Below, in pieces: positions 1 through 12,729 of a stretch of 64,000 nt of DNA. Source of the stretch: Chlorops oryzae (Eukaryota > Arthropoda > Insecta > Diptera > Chloropidae); contig CM035807.1 of the NCBI GenBank assembly GCA_020466095.1, positions 80,695,166 through 80,759,165 of the forward strand, given 5' to 3'. The translations under genes were made by a program, and so were the position numbers. How positions within the stretch are numbered: position 1 is the stretch's first letter; each line of letters begins with the position of its first letter. The notes beneath the pieces were generated by a model. That model did no database searches. It was not told the DNA's origin and was given only the letters and a program-made list of their open reading frames with translations.

Positions 1-305
1 GAAGTCCTTTTACAGTTATTTTTTTTGTTTCTCTTACCATTCAGTCTTGTCGTGTTTTTAGTGCGGTAAGCACAAGTTGGTTGTTCTTTCCACTGATTGG
101 AATCTATCTCTGCCATAGATTTTTGCTAGTTATTATTTACTTTTTCTACTTGCTACTAAGAAATTCTAATTGCACAAAGACCTCTTACAATGAAGGTTAC
201 GAGGAAAAATGTAGTAGAAAATGAGTATAAATGGGAATTACAGTTATTGTCATTGATGTAGAAATGGGGGCGAGATGTTCGAATGACAAACGAACACAGT
301 TATGG

Positions 306-505
306 TAGTCACTGTTGCCATTTAAAGGGAATCTCGTCCAAATTAAGGAGAAGTTTCGATCTTAATGAGAGACTTAGGCGAACCGTTTATGGGATAAAGC
401 TTTAGTTTTTAGAATATTTCAAATATAAGGCAATTTTGACATTTTTGTTGAGATATTCAGAGGACATATCCCTTAAAAAAAAAAAACACTGGCAACAGTG
501 TTGGT
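306..505. repeat. weak inverted repeat
   Basis: CACTGTTGCCA at 310-320 and its complement at 490-500, with inner TTTAAAGGGA/TCCCTTAAA. Possibly a decayed MITE. Confidence 0.35.
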
Positions 506-950
506 AGTTCTTTTCATTGAAAAGATTCAATTTTGAAAGCATCTTCGTTCCTTCAATAAATTTTGAAAAAAACAATTTCAAGCATTTTAATAATATAAAC
601 AGAAATTATGTCTACTTTTGCTTCAAAGAATTTTCAAAAGCATTTAATTATTACGAAATAGTTTCACGCCCGCGCGCCGCTGCATACATTATCGCTTAAA
701 AATTTGTGCTCGAAACCTAAAGGAATTCACAACGATAAGCGCACATTCTTAATTCTCACAGTCAAGGACGCGATAAATGCCTGAGTATTTCGAATATTTT
801 GAATTGAAATAATAAAAAAAAAAATATTTTTTCTCCTTACTTTTTCGCGATAAAATTTCATTAAAAAAAAGCGCTTTAGTTTCTCGATATCCATTCAAGT
901 CGCAAGACGTGGTTGGAAATTCTTTAGTATAGGCATTCAATTTACGTAAA

Positions 951-1388
951 ATGTCCAAGTTTTCGACATTGCAATGGACGCTGATAGTCGTCTTTTGTAT
1001 CTATTGGTTTATTTTTTTCCCAATAATTTGGTTTGTCGTCAAACCGTCGGTGTTCGTCGTTGATATTCTGAGAGCGATACTCTTCGCTCTGTTGCTGCTT
1101 GCCATCTACATCGGACTGCATGCGGCCATATACTGTTGCTTTAGGCATTGCTGCCAACGGGAATCATCAACGCCTATTGCAAGGCATCAAAAATCGGAGC
1201 GATCATCACAATTCAATACAAGCGTCTATCACAGAACCACTGAACCGGACATGGATTTAAACTGCGCCGAAACAATAGAAACGGATGTGAATTTTGTTAC
1301 CAGCTGCGAGCTTTTCTACGACGGAAGGAAGTTTCACGATGATGTACCACAAGAACACATCAGAATAATGTTGGATGAAAACTTTTAG
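951..1388 (+). CDS. small two-helix membrane protein, unrecognised, nested gene
   Basis: Single-exon frame of 145 codons. The ATG sits in a GTAAAATG context, with an in-frame TAG seven codons upstream. A polyadenylation signal AATAAA lies at 1479-1484. The protein has two strong hydrophobic segments (about 8-30 and 36-61) separated by a short KPS turn. A cysteine cluster CCFRHCC follows (62-68), then a hydrophilic, acidic C-terminal tail with no repeats. Both termini would be on the same side of the membrane. I do not recognise the family. Complex composition and balanced codon use argue against chance in this AT-rich DNA. It lies on the strand opposite to Nckx30C and, if that gene continues left, is a nested intronic gene. 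Promoter elements are not clear. Confidence 0.68.
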   Translation: MSKFSTLQWTLIVVFCIYWFIFFPIIWFVVKPSVFVVDILRAILFALLLLAIYIGLHAAIYCCFRHCCQRESSTPIARHQKSERSSQFNTSVYHRTTEPDMDLNCAETIETDVNFVTSCELFYDGRKFHDDVPQEHIRIMLDENF

Positions 1389-1478
1389 CTTTAAGATTTG
1401 TGTGTGAAAGAGTTGTTATTTATATTGCATTTTTTTTTTGAAAAAGACTTTCATTAAATCGACTTGCCAAAAAAAGAA

Positions 1479-1484
1479 AATAAA
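1479..1484 (+). terminator. polyadenylation signal AATAAA for the gene at 951
   Basis: AATAAA 90 bases after the stop codon, followed by a T-rich stretch. Confidence 0.5.
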
Positions 1485-2330
1485 TTAAATTATTTGTTCT
1501 TTTTTTGAAGTAGAAAAAGAAATTGAAGATCCTCAAAAAAGTCTTAGAATAAAAGTCTAAGAATACTCTTGATAAATGGGATAGAGTCTTTAAAAACGCC
1601 TTTTAGTTGAATGGATAAAAGAATTTTCATTAAAGCCCTTCTCATTTGTATGACAAAAAAACTTCAGCCAAGGACTAACGCACCTTTAACTTATTTAATC
1701 CGAAGACAGTTGAAAAAAGAGCAAAAAAAAAAGAACGATTTCCTTGTAAACCTTAAAGCTTATTTCATTTTTTTTTTCTGAAGAATTAAAACAACACAAA
1801 AAAGTTTTCCAAGAAAAACCTTACAAAAAGGCTTTCCATCGCTTTTAGTCGATTTCTATCACAAAAAGGAAAAAAAAATGGAAAAAAATTACGAATTTCT
1901 TAGGAAAACCTCTTCCTCCTGCTTCACGCTCATTATGGCTGCCTGTAATTCAAATTTGTTTCCAATGACTTCGTCTGTTTCTTGCCTACTTCAATTTGAT
2001 TGTTCGAAGACCGCTTAAAGAGCTTTAAGTTATTTTACGCGCACACTTCAAAAAGCCAATTTACTTTTATCAGGGAGGCAAAGAACGAAACAAAAAAAGA
2101 ACAAAAAAAAAAAAAACAGACAAAATAAAGACGAAGAAAATTAGAAAAAAAAAATGAGGAAAAGTATTTCAAGAAGAGGTCTAAAAGTTTAATGCTGAAA
2201 TGTAATTTTGGCAAGGAAAAAAGTTCAATTTCTTTCGCTTTTCACCTTGAATCACGACAAGCGTATAGAGCATATAATATGCACTGCACATATACATATA
2301 CATATACATATATATGTACCCTGTAGTAAA
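1485..2330. other. A-rich non-coding stretch
   Basis: Many poly-A runs and no open frame of note. Likely intronic relative to Nckx30C. Confidence 0.6.
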
Positions 2331-2506
2331 TTGAACTAGTGCAGAAGTATTCTTCGACTACTTCCCAAATCTACAGTTCGTAATTTCCCCGCCAATGCAT
2401 TGACCTGTAAACTTTTACACTGTGGTGCCATTCGAAAATCGACAGTCGTGATTGAACTAGTGCAGAAGTTGAGGCGACAGGGGAAATTCAGTAGATTTGA
2501 TATACT

Positions 2507-2641
2507 AGGCCTATTCACGAGACCTCGGTATCGTTGCAAAAGTGTAAAAGTGTATAAAATTTTGTTAGGCTTTCAACAACAACTTGTATTGAAAAATCTT
2601 CCACTTTTGCCACGATACCGAGGTCTCGTAATAGGCCTACT
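2507..2641. repeat. inverted repeat, MITE-like
   Basis: Arms of about 40 bases: TAGGCCTATTCACGAGACCT, then CGGTATCGTTGCAAAAGTGT. The complement ends at 2639. A 19-base direct repeat ATTGAACTAGTGCAGAAGT at about 2331 and 2452 lies to the left. Confidence 0.7.
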
Positions 2642-2654
2642 ATGTTGATAGATG

Positions 2655-2760
2655 GGGGACCGGCCCGAGCTGTCGTAGCTCGCAGCGTAGCGCGTGCACA
2701 TCACGATTCGAAGGGCCCAGGTTTAATTCCCTGGACAAGCGAACGCCGATTTTTTTATTT
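2655..2760 (+). mobile_element. tRNA-like SINE segment
   Basis: T-arm CCAGG TTTAATT CCCTGG with a perfect 5-bp stem, preceded by GCTGTCGTAGCTCGCAGCG, which resembles an A-box region. It ends in a T run suitable for Pol III termination. The cloverleaf is incomplete, so I call it SINE-like, not a tRNA gene. Confidence 0.45.
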
Positions 2761-5700
2761 TTTATTATTAGTTAACATTGAAATCCTAAGAGGAATAAAA
2801 AGCAAATAAATAAAAAAGAAAGGTTTCAAATTTGTGAGCAAAATTGATCTGGAGATGACTCGTTGAGCATGTCACTAGTTAGGTTCTACTGCCCATGTCT
2901 CTACTCGCGTACTAGTTATTTCTCCTGTACTCGAGAACTACTCGCTAGGGCCCAATTGACCCCACTCTTCCTACAGGGTATGTACAATGTTTGATGCCAA
3001 TAGAGCTGACGCACACACGTGAACTGATGTGAATATATTTAAGCCTACTTTTTCGAATCTTTCTACCAAAGTGACATCGTTATCGTGAAGGAAATAGTAA
3101 GAAGGAAAAACATGAGCGAAAAAAGCGAAACATGTATACTAAAAATATAACAATGTTTGTGTGCGAGTGTGTGTGTGGTGTGTGTGTTCATGCACACACT
3201 AGCAATAGTACCTTTGTATGCGAGCGTTCGTTCTCGGCATTGCCTTCATTTTATTTTATTTTCAACGGCGAAACATCAATATTTGGCGAAGCATCATTGT
3301 AGGCTATGAAGAGCGATATTTACAATGATGACAGCACGAGGCACATAAAGCAAGGTCTTTGGTATGCAAAGACTTTTAGTGGAAAAAATCAAATTCAACA
3401 TGACCTCTGACATTTGGTGGGGAGCAGTACAGAACATGCTTTACCATTACGAAAAAAAACAGAATCAAAAGGACAACCAACAAAAAAAAAAAAAAATTTA
3501 TAAAAACAACGAAAACTAAAATGAAAGATGAAAAGCGACGCAATAAAATTTTGACCGAAAAGCCAAAAAAAAAAAAAAAAAAAAACTTTCAAAGTCCCAA
3601 TTGAACTTAAATAAACTTGAACTTTAATAAAATTGAAAGCTCACAGTATGCGACGCAACGTTTTTACGGTACATTGCTCATACGTCATGCCGTACCAAAA
3701 AAAATTTTTGGGCTTTTTTGTAAACTTCCAAACGAAGTAATTTGCTGACTGGGAATTGGAATTTTGTCCGTTTTTTTTGCGTCTTTTTTTTCAAACACAC
3801 AGCTTTAGAAATCATTGAAATAAAATAAAATAAAAAGAAATAAAATTAAATAAACTATGACCAAATATGGTTGTGCAAGGAACTGTCAGAAGACAAGCAT
3901 TAATCATTAAACACGCCGAACTTGATTGTGTGAGACCGCAAATTCGGTTTACGCCATTCTGACTCCTACAAAAGTCAAGCACGAACAAAACTGCTCTATA
4001 TTAATTAAACCCATTTTTTTATATTTTTATTTATTTTTTTTTTTTTTTTTGGTTTTGTGTTCCCCACATGCTGTACACTTATGATTGGAGAATGTTTTCG
4101 ACGTCATTGCGGTTTTTCCGGATGCCAAGCACATTACAAACGACAAAAATGGAAAAGAAGTCACTTCCAGACGCCAGGCTTTCGTGGTGAAGAGGGGTGA
4201 CGGTGACATTAAATCGAGAGATATTTTTCGCATCTATACGATAATGCCCCAACATGAGGCTTAAGCCAACCGAATATTTAGAAAACAATAACAACGACAA
4301 CAATGCGAAAGAAAAATGATGAAAGAGCAATGAAATGACCTTTAAACGTTTCGAATAGAGCTTTCCCAAAAAACAAAACCGCGCACAAAAAAAAAACCCC
4401 CCATGAAGGTTGGAAAACATCACGTAAAGACCATTGAACATACTTTGAGAGAAACATGAGACATGAGCTGCGTGTGAGAGCTGAATAAAAACCTCCTACT
4501 GCTATTGAGATGATTACTTTTTTATCCTAAAAATTGAGTGCGTAACTCGATGTTTCATAGGACACATGGCCTGCGTCAGAATGTCGGAAAAAACCAAGAA
4601 TTTTTTCACGTACACGTGCCCAGCTCAGCTGACAAAATGCTTTTGGAACCCATTCGTCTGACGAGAGGTTGAAGAAGAATTTATTCGAACCATTTTAGCG
4701 ATTTCTATACACGCATGTGTGTACATATTTGTGTGTAATTAATGGGTTATACATGTAAAAGCCGATATAAGTATTCGATAATATTAGGGTTATGGATTGG
4801 AGAAAGGTGAACACGTCAATTCATTATGCCAGGATTATTGTATATTGGCTATAAAACGATTAGGTATGAATGGAAAATTAAGCTAATGGATGATGAACCC
4901 TTCGATCTTACTATGAAAAGGATCAGGAAGCGCAAGATAAAAAATTCCACTTTAGAAAAAAAGTCTCGATAGCTTAAATTAAAAAACAGAAAAATTGGGG
5001 AGAAGACGGAGCGCATTGGAGGTTCGGACCTGATAATTTCGAGAGACAAATCTCCAATGGAGACAGCTCATAGCATAAAATCATTCGGTGTAAGGCCTGC
5101 AAAGTTGCAGTGATGAGCTTTTTTGATGCTCATAAACATCCTTCACAAAAATTTATCTTTCTTGAGTATGGTCTACAGCTCACTTTTATACAATTTATAG
5201 GCTTAAAAGTTCACCTACACTTCCGTATATCCCCGCTACACTTACACTTGTACACTAAAATTTGAAGTTGGTAGCCAGTTCTAACCCAAAAGGGGCACAG
5301 CTGATATCAATGCCAGTCTACTTTCCTCTGCCTATCAAAATTTCTAATCTCAACGTACAACATTGCTTTAATTTACATCGACCTATTTGTCATTTAGAGC
5401 ACCACAGTCAATCTTTAAAACTAAAACAGCTGCTTAATATCCAAGTTATATCAGAAAATTACATTTCAGTCAACTCATGGGTATATGTACATACATATGT
5501 ATGCGTTGAAGACCCCAAAAATTTCTCATCTTAGAGTTTTGGCATTTATTCGAACATGACATCAAAAACCCCATACAGAAACCATTTGAATAGCATACAT
5601 TTCTACAAAAACACACACACAAACGTAGAACAACACACAAAAAGGAATTCAACAAAAAATCCATTGCACCAGCTCCAACCAGCTCTATCGTAGAAACTTT

Positions 5701-6050
5701 CAAATTATTTTTGGTCTTTTCCAGCTTTAATCCCAAATGTTTATATTTCTTGCATGAATAAAAGTAATTCTAGACATTCATATTCCAACATTCTTCAACT
5801 CTTGGCTTCAAATGGTACTTTGGACACTCACTTATGTGGGTTTCTGTGGAAATTCTAACAAAATACTCAAGTGTGTGCATCCATCAGACCATTCGAGAGT
5901 AGATATATGAATTCTATGCCGGCATTATTTGGGATTGATTAGTTTAATGATGTACGAAGGGAGTTCTTATGCAACTTCATAAATGACTGAGGACGAAATG
6001 AATCGAAAGAAATGCAAATTTGTTTTCATTTGAGAAGGTCGGATTTCCAT
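2761..6050. other. non-coding, AT-rich
   Basis: GT microsatellite near 3158-3202, many poly-A runs. Short frames (4027-4441, 5262-5736) have no recognisable composition or partner signals. Nothing else seen. Confidence 0.55.
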
Positions 6051-6052
6051 AC

Positions 6053-6252
6053 AGGTTAGGTTAGTGTGGCTGCTACCACACGTAGGCTCCACATGGGCCC
6101 GTTGTGACGCCACGAATAATGGGAAAATAAAAAAGAACACAAACAGAAAAACCGACACAATTAACATCGACGATCTTAGCTGTGAGTTGAGCCCAAAGCC
6201 TCTGGCTTCGTTAGTTGGCATCTCAACTAACTGCGGCACAGAGGCCGAAGAT
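6053..6252 (-). mobile_element. tRNA-derived SINE, same family, minus strand
   Basis: The reverse complement begins TCTTCGGCCTCTGTGCCGCA, has a degenerate B box, and carries the family segments GAGATGCCAA and ACGAAGCCAG. It ends in the LINE-like tail (GTCACAACGGGCC ... TAGCAGCC ... CTAACCTAACCT). It is about as long as the copy at 28931. No clear target-site duplication found. Confidence 0.75.
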
Positions 6253-6257
6253 TTACT

Positions 6258-6407
6258 TATCACACATGTACATCAAGAGTGTCACAATTCACAATTTATC
6301 AAATTGGGGTTAATGCAAGAAATGTTTCCACAGGTCACCTGTCTACCTAATTGTGCGTTTTCTGAAAACTTTTTGAGTTGTGACACTCTTGATGGACATG
6401 TGCGATA
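6258..6407. mobile_element. MITE related to the 19947 family
   Basis: Inverted arms TATCACACATGTACATCAAG ... GTGTCACAATTCA, and their near complement ending at 6407. The outer TATCRCACA and the inner GTGTCACAAYTCA resemble the element at 19947-20184. Confidence 0.72.
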
Positions 6408-7057
6408 TGTATAAGAAGAAAAAAAATATATTAAAAATTAAATAATATTTATGCTTATGACCTTATGACGTAAAATTATCGTCAGTAAACCGACTTTGAA
6501 GACACCATTTTTTGAGGAGAGAAAGAAAATAAAATCCCGCATTGCAAAAAACCAGTGGCAACGCTGATTTCCTTGCAAACAGAACTTCGTAAAAATAAAG
6601 AAGTTAAAGCTTAACTTTGCCAAAAACCTTCTTCCCGTTCCACAGTGGTCTCTTCGCCATATACTGTGCGGTCAAAAATAGAAGGAGAAGTCGTACAACA
6701 TTGAAATTTAGGAGCACTTCTGGGTTTTAAATTAAGAAATTTTGACAAAATCTTGGAATTCCGTCCACTGCCACACTCACCTCCTATATAACGATACCTT
6801 CCAACAATTTTATATTTTGGCCAAGGATTTTGAAACTTGGAACCTACACGTCTTAGATGCGTCCTTCCAAAGAAAGAGAAAAATCTATCATAATGGGGCT
6901 GCCCTTCCCATTCTATGTTTAGTACTGTTCAAAATTGTGTATTTTATGGATTTGAAATCCCATCTAGAAATTTATGAAGCCTTTATAAAAATTATAAAAA
7001 TTGAACTGCCTTTATTTAAAAGAGAAAATGGCTTCAACATTCCCACGTTACGATATT

Positions 7058-7477
7058 CAAGGGTGTAACTGAATCCGATACCTGTCGGAATCGGAATTAA
7101 AACCGATCGAATTTTCATACAGAATTTAAAAATTTTGTTGTTGTTGGTTTTCAATCGGAACTACTATCGGTTCTTGATTGCACAGAACCCTATAATTTTT
7201 CCGCTTGTCTATGAAATACAGGGTGTCCCGGGAAAAAGTGTACAAAATGAAACCCTCGATAGGTCGATGCAATACGAGTAGTTTTTGCTTCTACAGCAAC
7301 TGCCTAGGAGGTACCGTTTAAGAGCTGTAGCGCTTCAAAAAATGTCTATTTTTGTATGGAATTTTGAGTATAACTTCATTTAAAAAAAATTTTTTTCGTT
7401 CAAAATGAAGTTATATACGAAAGTTCAGTTGACAAAAACTCCAATTCCGACAGCTATCGGATTCTGTGACACCCCTG
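7058..7477. mobile_element. MITE with CAAGGGTGTAAC ends and a second insertion inside
   Basis: Left arm CAAGGGTGTAACTGAATCCG and the right-arm complement CAGGGGTGTCACAGAATCCG continue similar for about 40 bases (CGATAGCTGTCGGAAT). At 7217, TA then CAGGGTGTCCCGGG starts what looks like another element, resembling the ends of the 19244 family. A small hairpin lies at 7369-7426. Confidence 0.65.
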
Positions 7478-8521
7478 ATTAGAACCTATTCAAAAGTATG
7501 GAAGTTTTTGATCAAATGCATTCCGATTTGAGGTTATAATAGCTACAAATCTCGGCACGCGAAAGCTTTTTTTTTCATGAAAAAAGACATATTATCGATT
7601 GTTCAAAAGTTAGTGAGAATATGGGATATGCCAGGACAAATGTTCTGGAGCTTCGGAAAGTGCGATTTTAGGCTAGAATTTCCATAAATTTTTGAGTGGA
7701 CTAGAGTACGCTAAAAAAAACAAGTTATGGATCGCGAAAACAGTATGAAACATGTCAAAATAGTACAAACAAAGCTCGCTTTTGGAAATCCATATCATAA
7801 AACTGTCCGCAAAAGAAACAATTGGATGGAATTCGAAACTGACCTGAAACAATACCGACTGAATAAATTAACGACAAGCAATTTTAATGTCATTAGGCTT
7901 TAAATTTTCTTGGAGAAATGTAAGTGAAAGTGATATGAATAGATGAACTATTCATACTTTTCTGTAGATTGATACATCTGTCCTTCGTTACGCGTCACTA
8001 AATCGTGATTTTAGAAATAAGCAATTTCTCATTTATCGCCTACTGCGGCACCACTGTGCATTCGTTCGTGTTTGCCTCAATGAAATTCTAAATTATTTAA
8101 GATTTTCCAAATGAAGCTAGCACAGAAAAATTGTCTTCGACGTTCGCGGGTTTATGACATTTTCGATTTTGTCTGTACATATGTTCAAATTATAGAGCAG
8201 GAATATATTGTTGTTTTTTTTTTCTATTTTTCGAATTGCGTGCATTGAAGTAATTACGGGCCAATAGAATGGGAGCAACAATTTTTCATAAATATTTGAT
8301 TTTCACGATTGCATTTTCACATAAACGAAAAACAGAAAGGGGGAATAAGCAAACAAAAAACACAAAAAAAGCAAAAACGGACGAAATATAAACGAACTTG
8401 TCCTTTTCAAATATGAAATAATCGAGGATGTTCTGTTTAATATTTGCATTACACCTGTAGAATGGGGGGTTGCTCTCTAATTACATATATTTCACTGTTT
8501 CGCTGACGTGGTTTGTTTCTA

Positions 8522-8524
<3 letters not shown>

Positions 8525-8577
<53 letters not shown>
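8525..8577 (+). repeat. (GT)n microsatellite
   Basis: An uninterrupted GT run of about 53 bases. Confidence 0.97.
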
Positions 8578-8578
<1 letters not shown>

Positions 8579-10075
8579 TGGCGAACGAGCATCAAAGCGT
8601 CGACTTATCGATCTAGATTCTTTAGTGTAGCAAGGACTTTTGTGCTGTGTTGAATTAACCCATATGAGGGCGCTGTCAAAAAAAAAAAGAAAAAGGGTAG
8701 TCAACCAAAATATCATCGACCACCTTGCCTTGATGTGAAAAAGCTTGCTAAAGGGATTGTGAAAAGGATTTGCAGGCATTCCTCAGTCGTTCACTGAATC
8801 AACAGAGCAGACGACTAACGAGAAATATTCTTTATCTGAATTTTATGCATTGGAAATTAGAATTTTCCGCTCCAATCTACCGCATAAGAAATTGAAATTA
8901 TAGACATAAATAAATGTTCAAAAGAAAAGGAAAAGGAAAAGGAAAAAGAAACACAACAGCAATGTCCATTGGGTATTGCCTTAAAGCCAAGTGGAAAATA
9001 CTTCAATGCAGAAATCTTTTTCCAAATAGCGTAAAAATTAGGGAAGATGTCGGGAGAAAATTTGTTTGGCAATGCCATAAAAATGGTGACAAAGAAAATA
9101 GCCACGCAAATGAAATGCCGAAAGAACAAAAGAGAATAAAATAAACAAAAATAACAATAAAAAAGAAAGTGGGAAAAACGAAAATATATTCATGCCATAC
9201 AACATATATATATATGCGGTAAGGCAGGCCGGAAAAGGAATTGACAATTGACAATGGGGCGTGCAAGAATGTCGCCATCTTTGGCCTAGACTATTGCCTT
9301 CAAGAATTCGAAGATGAATATTATAAAGACCAAAAATACAAGCATCTCAACATATACCAAAAAAAAAAAATATAAAATAAAAGAAGGGAGGAATACATCT
9401 TTTTTTCACTCTCCCCAGAGTGAGATCGTGCAGCCATTAAGTGTGGCAAGCACTTAAGGATTTCTTGAATTTGCTCCACTGCGGCTTAAAGTGTCGTTCT
9501 TCCCTTCGAAATGTCAATGTGTGAGCATGTGTGTGTGTGTGTTCGGTTTATCGAAACGGAAGTACCGAAAATAAAATAAGAATGCACGAAATAAAAGGAG
9601 AAAAAAAATAAATAATCTAGAAAATAGGCTTCTGAAACACTTGGTGTCACGACGATACAGAGAAAAGGGGGCACAGAGTGCGCAAAGGAGATAGAAAGGA
9701 GCACCGAAGTATTGAGAAGGACAGCATTCCGCTTTGATGCGTCAGCGCGTTTATGTGACCCACGGGAGAATGGCATAAACTCTGTCGACTCGTGGTGTTC
9801 TTATTCTGAAATGCTTGGCAATTTCCGTTCGTGATATATTTCACCGAAGAACTCAGCAAAAAAATATTAAAAACAAAAAAAAAAACAAAGCAAAACCCAT
9901 GCATGAATATTTACGTAGTTGATTCCCACTCAAACAAATCGAAAAGGAAAATATCATTAAGGATGGCAGCAATAAAATCGACTTTGGTCTAGCGAAAGAA
10001 ATAACGTTTCGTCCTTGTGAATTATATTGTCACGCTTAATAATAATGACGCGCCATAGGCTAGAGATATAGGAAA

Positions 10076-10099
10076 GAGCGAGAGAGAGAGAGAGAAGAT

Positions 10100-10132
<33 letters not shown>

Positions 10133-10143
10133 ATAGAGAGGGG
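10076..10143 (+). repeat. (GA)n tract
   Basis: GAGA repeats with a few interruptions (GAAGATAGAG, GAGGAG). Confidence 0.95.
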
Positions 10144-11445
10144 GCGAGGGAGGCAGGGAGGACGAGGAAACTATGCATGCGAAAGGCATAAACGTTTATT
10201 AGTTTTGTGATAAATATGAGAATTATGATGGGCTCGATAGAAAAATTGGTATTTTATGGCGAGCACAACACACACCTACACAAACAAGGAAATGTTCAAT
10301 ACAAACACAAACAAATAAACGAAAATTCCATTTGAGTAGCCTTCACATTCTAAGCGGAAGTGGACTCAAATAGTCTAGATTTTTATGGGGGAGAGTGTTC
10401 AGAATGTCATAGTTTTGGCATCTCTAAACACTCAACGAAGACGATGAATGCATCAAAAGAAATTCAGATCGCAGAATATACGTATTTGGTCCTTAAAAAG
10501 CAAACTTCAATTTTCGCCCACTTATACGCATTTGTATAGATGTTTTTATCTCTATGTAATAACGAGTACTTTATGTCTTTTAACGCCTCTGGTTTGCTTA
10601 CCGCTTTCATTTATGACTTTATTGCGTTGTGTTGCGAGCTGCTGAATGAGCCATAAATATTTATGGTCGAAAACATATTAAGCACATCATCAACATATTG
10701 CCACATTCACGCCTCAAAAAGTACAACATCAAACACTCTCGAATACATGCATACGTACCTACAATTGAGGTATACCTACATATGCACATAGCAGGTTTTC
10801 AGGGGGAAATTTTAAATGAACAAAATTTAACAAATTTCCTTTGCGGGTCTTGGTAAAATTTTGAACAACATGGAAATAATGGCTGAAGCGGAAGCAAAGA
10901 AAAGGAACCACAATTAATTTCGTTCATTAAAAAAATTAAGCACAATTTCCTTGTTCAAATGATACTCTTTATATGCATCTATCTTCCTAAGAGGGGAACA
11001 AATTGTCTAGAAAAAAAGTCTAAATAATTAGAAGTCCATTTTTTAGTTTTCTAGTGCCTTTCACCAAGAGGGTGGAAATAACTTATTCATGGTCCCAATT
11101 TTGAATTTAAAGGCGACCAATTTTGAGACCACTTCGCATCGCATTGATTTCCAAGCTGAGGTTTTTACTCAGAATAAAATGAAGACTCTTTCAAGAAAAG
11201 AAATCAAATTGCTCTATTTATATTTCGTTTTCTATTGAAGTCAAAGAATGCCCAAAGGCATTTTAAGATAATGAAAAACTATTAACTTGGCGCCAAAAAA
11301 AAAAAACATTTTTACATAAATTTTCCATGAATACAAACAGAAATGACATTATTTTGTGCATTTTCAAATGTCAGCTGTGTTGTTGACTTAATCGGCGTGG
11401 TCATTCGAATGCAATATGAACATTAAAATAAAAATAAACTATATA

Positions 11446-12729
11446 TTAGGTGTAGTAAAAAGAAATCCATTATTTTTCCAATAGATGGCGTTATTTATCT
11501 GCATCTCGCGTTGTATAAGTCCGATCGTGTTCCGCTAGGGGGCATTAGAAAGATGACAGTTCCTACTAAAAAAGCTTTTTTGACACTTTTTTGATTGATT
11601 GATTCAGTTTTGTTTGAGAGCTTGTCAAAGATGGACATCAGCAAAGAGAAAATTCGCTACATTTTACAGTTTTTCTTCGATAAGGGAGAAAACGCAAGCC
11701 AGGCGGCTGAAAATGTGAATAGCGTTTATGGACCTGATACTGTAACAGCCAACCATGCGCAATTTTGGTTTCGTCGATTCCGTTCCGGTAACTTCGATGT
11801 CAAGGATGCACCACGCCCTGGAAGGCCAATTGTCGAAAATTTCGATAAAATCATGGAAATTATCGAGTCCGACCGTCATGTTAGCACTGTTTCGATTGCA
11901 AAAGAGCTAAAGATTGCACAAAAAACCGTTTGGAACCATTTGAATAAGGCTGGATACACAAAGAAGCTCGATGTATGGGTGCCACACGAGTTAACGCAAA
12001 AAAACCTCATAGACCGAATTTCCATCTGCGAATCGCTGCTGAACCGCAACAAAATCGACCCATTTCTGAAGCGGTTGGTGACTGGTGATGAAAAGTGGGT
12101 CACTTACGACAACGTCAAGCGAAAACTGTCGTGGTCGAAACACGGTGATCCGGCGGAAACGGTGGCCAAGCCAGGATTGACGGCCAGGAAGGTTTTGCTG
12201 TGTGTTTGGTTGGATTGGCAGGGAATTATCTACTATGAGTTGCTCCCATACGGCAAAACTCTTAACTCGGAACTCTACTGTCAACAATTTGACCGTCTGA
12301 AGGAAGCAATCGCCCATAAGCGGCCAGCTTTGGCCAATAGGAGAGGAATTGTGTTCCGTCAGGACAACGCCAGGCCACACACATCGATAGTGACTCGCCA
12401 GAAGCTCCGGGAGTTTGGTTGGGAGGTTCTTCTGCATCCACCTTATAGTCCGGACCTGGCACCAAGTGACTACCATCTGTTCCTGTCCATGGCGAACAAT
12501 TTTGCTGGTGAAACATTCGCTTCAAGAGAGGCTTCTGAAATTCGACTGTCTCAATTTTTTGCTAATAGGAACGAGAGCTTCTATGAGAGAGGCATAATGA
12601 AATTACCTTTAAAATGGCAACAAGTTATCGAACAAAACGGCGCATATTTGACCTAAATCGGGTCATTCTAACTATCTTAAATAAAGCCCTCAATTTAATG
12701 CAAAAATAATTTCTTTTTACTACACCTAA
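11446..12729 (+). mobile_element. mariner element, mellifera/capitata-like, copy 1
   Basis: 1284 bp flanked by TA on both sides (11444-11445 and 12730-12731). Terminal inverted repeats begin TTAGGTGTAGTAAAAAGAAA. Compared with copy 2, the right-hand repeat has lost 4 bases a little inside the end, so its transposase-binding site may be damaged although the gene is intact. Confidence 0.93.
11631..12656 (+). CDS. mariner transposase, apparently intact
   Basis: 341-codon cut-and-paste transposase of the mariner group. It binds the terminal repeats, excises the element and inserts it at TA. The N-terminal paired-type helix-turn-helix domain covers about 1-110. The WVPHEL motif is at 116-121. The DD34D catalytic residues are Asp153 (TGDEKW), Asp245 (QDNARPH) and Asp280 (APSDYH). 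YSPDLAP is at 272-278. Full length for the family (about 340-350). I chose the MDISKEK start; a frame extension to 11595 adds 12 residues not found in relatives. Two changes stand out against copy 2: His243 before QDN is Arg here, and a Trp in the CVWWDW motif is Leu (194). Either may weaken activity. Confidence 0.92.
   Translation: MDISKEKIRYILQFFFDKGENASQAAENVNSVYGPDTVTANHAQFWFRRFRSGNFDVKDAPRPGRPIVENFDKIMEIIESDRHVSTVSIAKELKIAQKTVWNHLNKAGYTKKLDVWVPHELTQKNLIDRISICESLLNRNKIDPFLKRLVTGDEKWVTYDNVKRKLSWSKHGDPAETVAKPGLTARKVLLCVWLDWQGIIYYELLPYGKTLNSELYCQQFDRLKEAIAHKRPALANRRGIVFRQDNARPHTSIVTRQKLREFGWEVLLHPPYSPDLAPSDYHLFLSMANNFAGETFASREASEIRLSQFFANRNESFYERGIMKLPLKWQQVIEQNGAYLT

Larger units (their letters stand above)
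7478..11445. other. non-coding with simple repeats
   Basis: GT run, an AAGGAA repeat at 8924-8948, a GA tract. Short overlapping frames around 8900-9900 are chance. No gene supported. Confidence 0.55.

Noticed and set aside
8519..8779. His/Thr repeat frame
   Set aside because: GT microsatellite read on the minus strand.
11991..12525. Minus-strand open frames of up to 161 codons inside mariner copy 1 (and plus-strand equivalents at 22589-23237)
   Set aside because: Antisense shadows of the conserved transposase; present in both copies because the sequence is shared.
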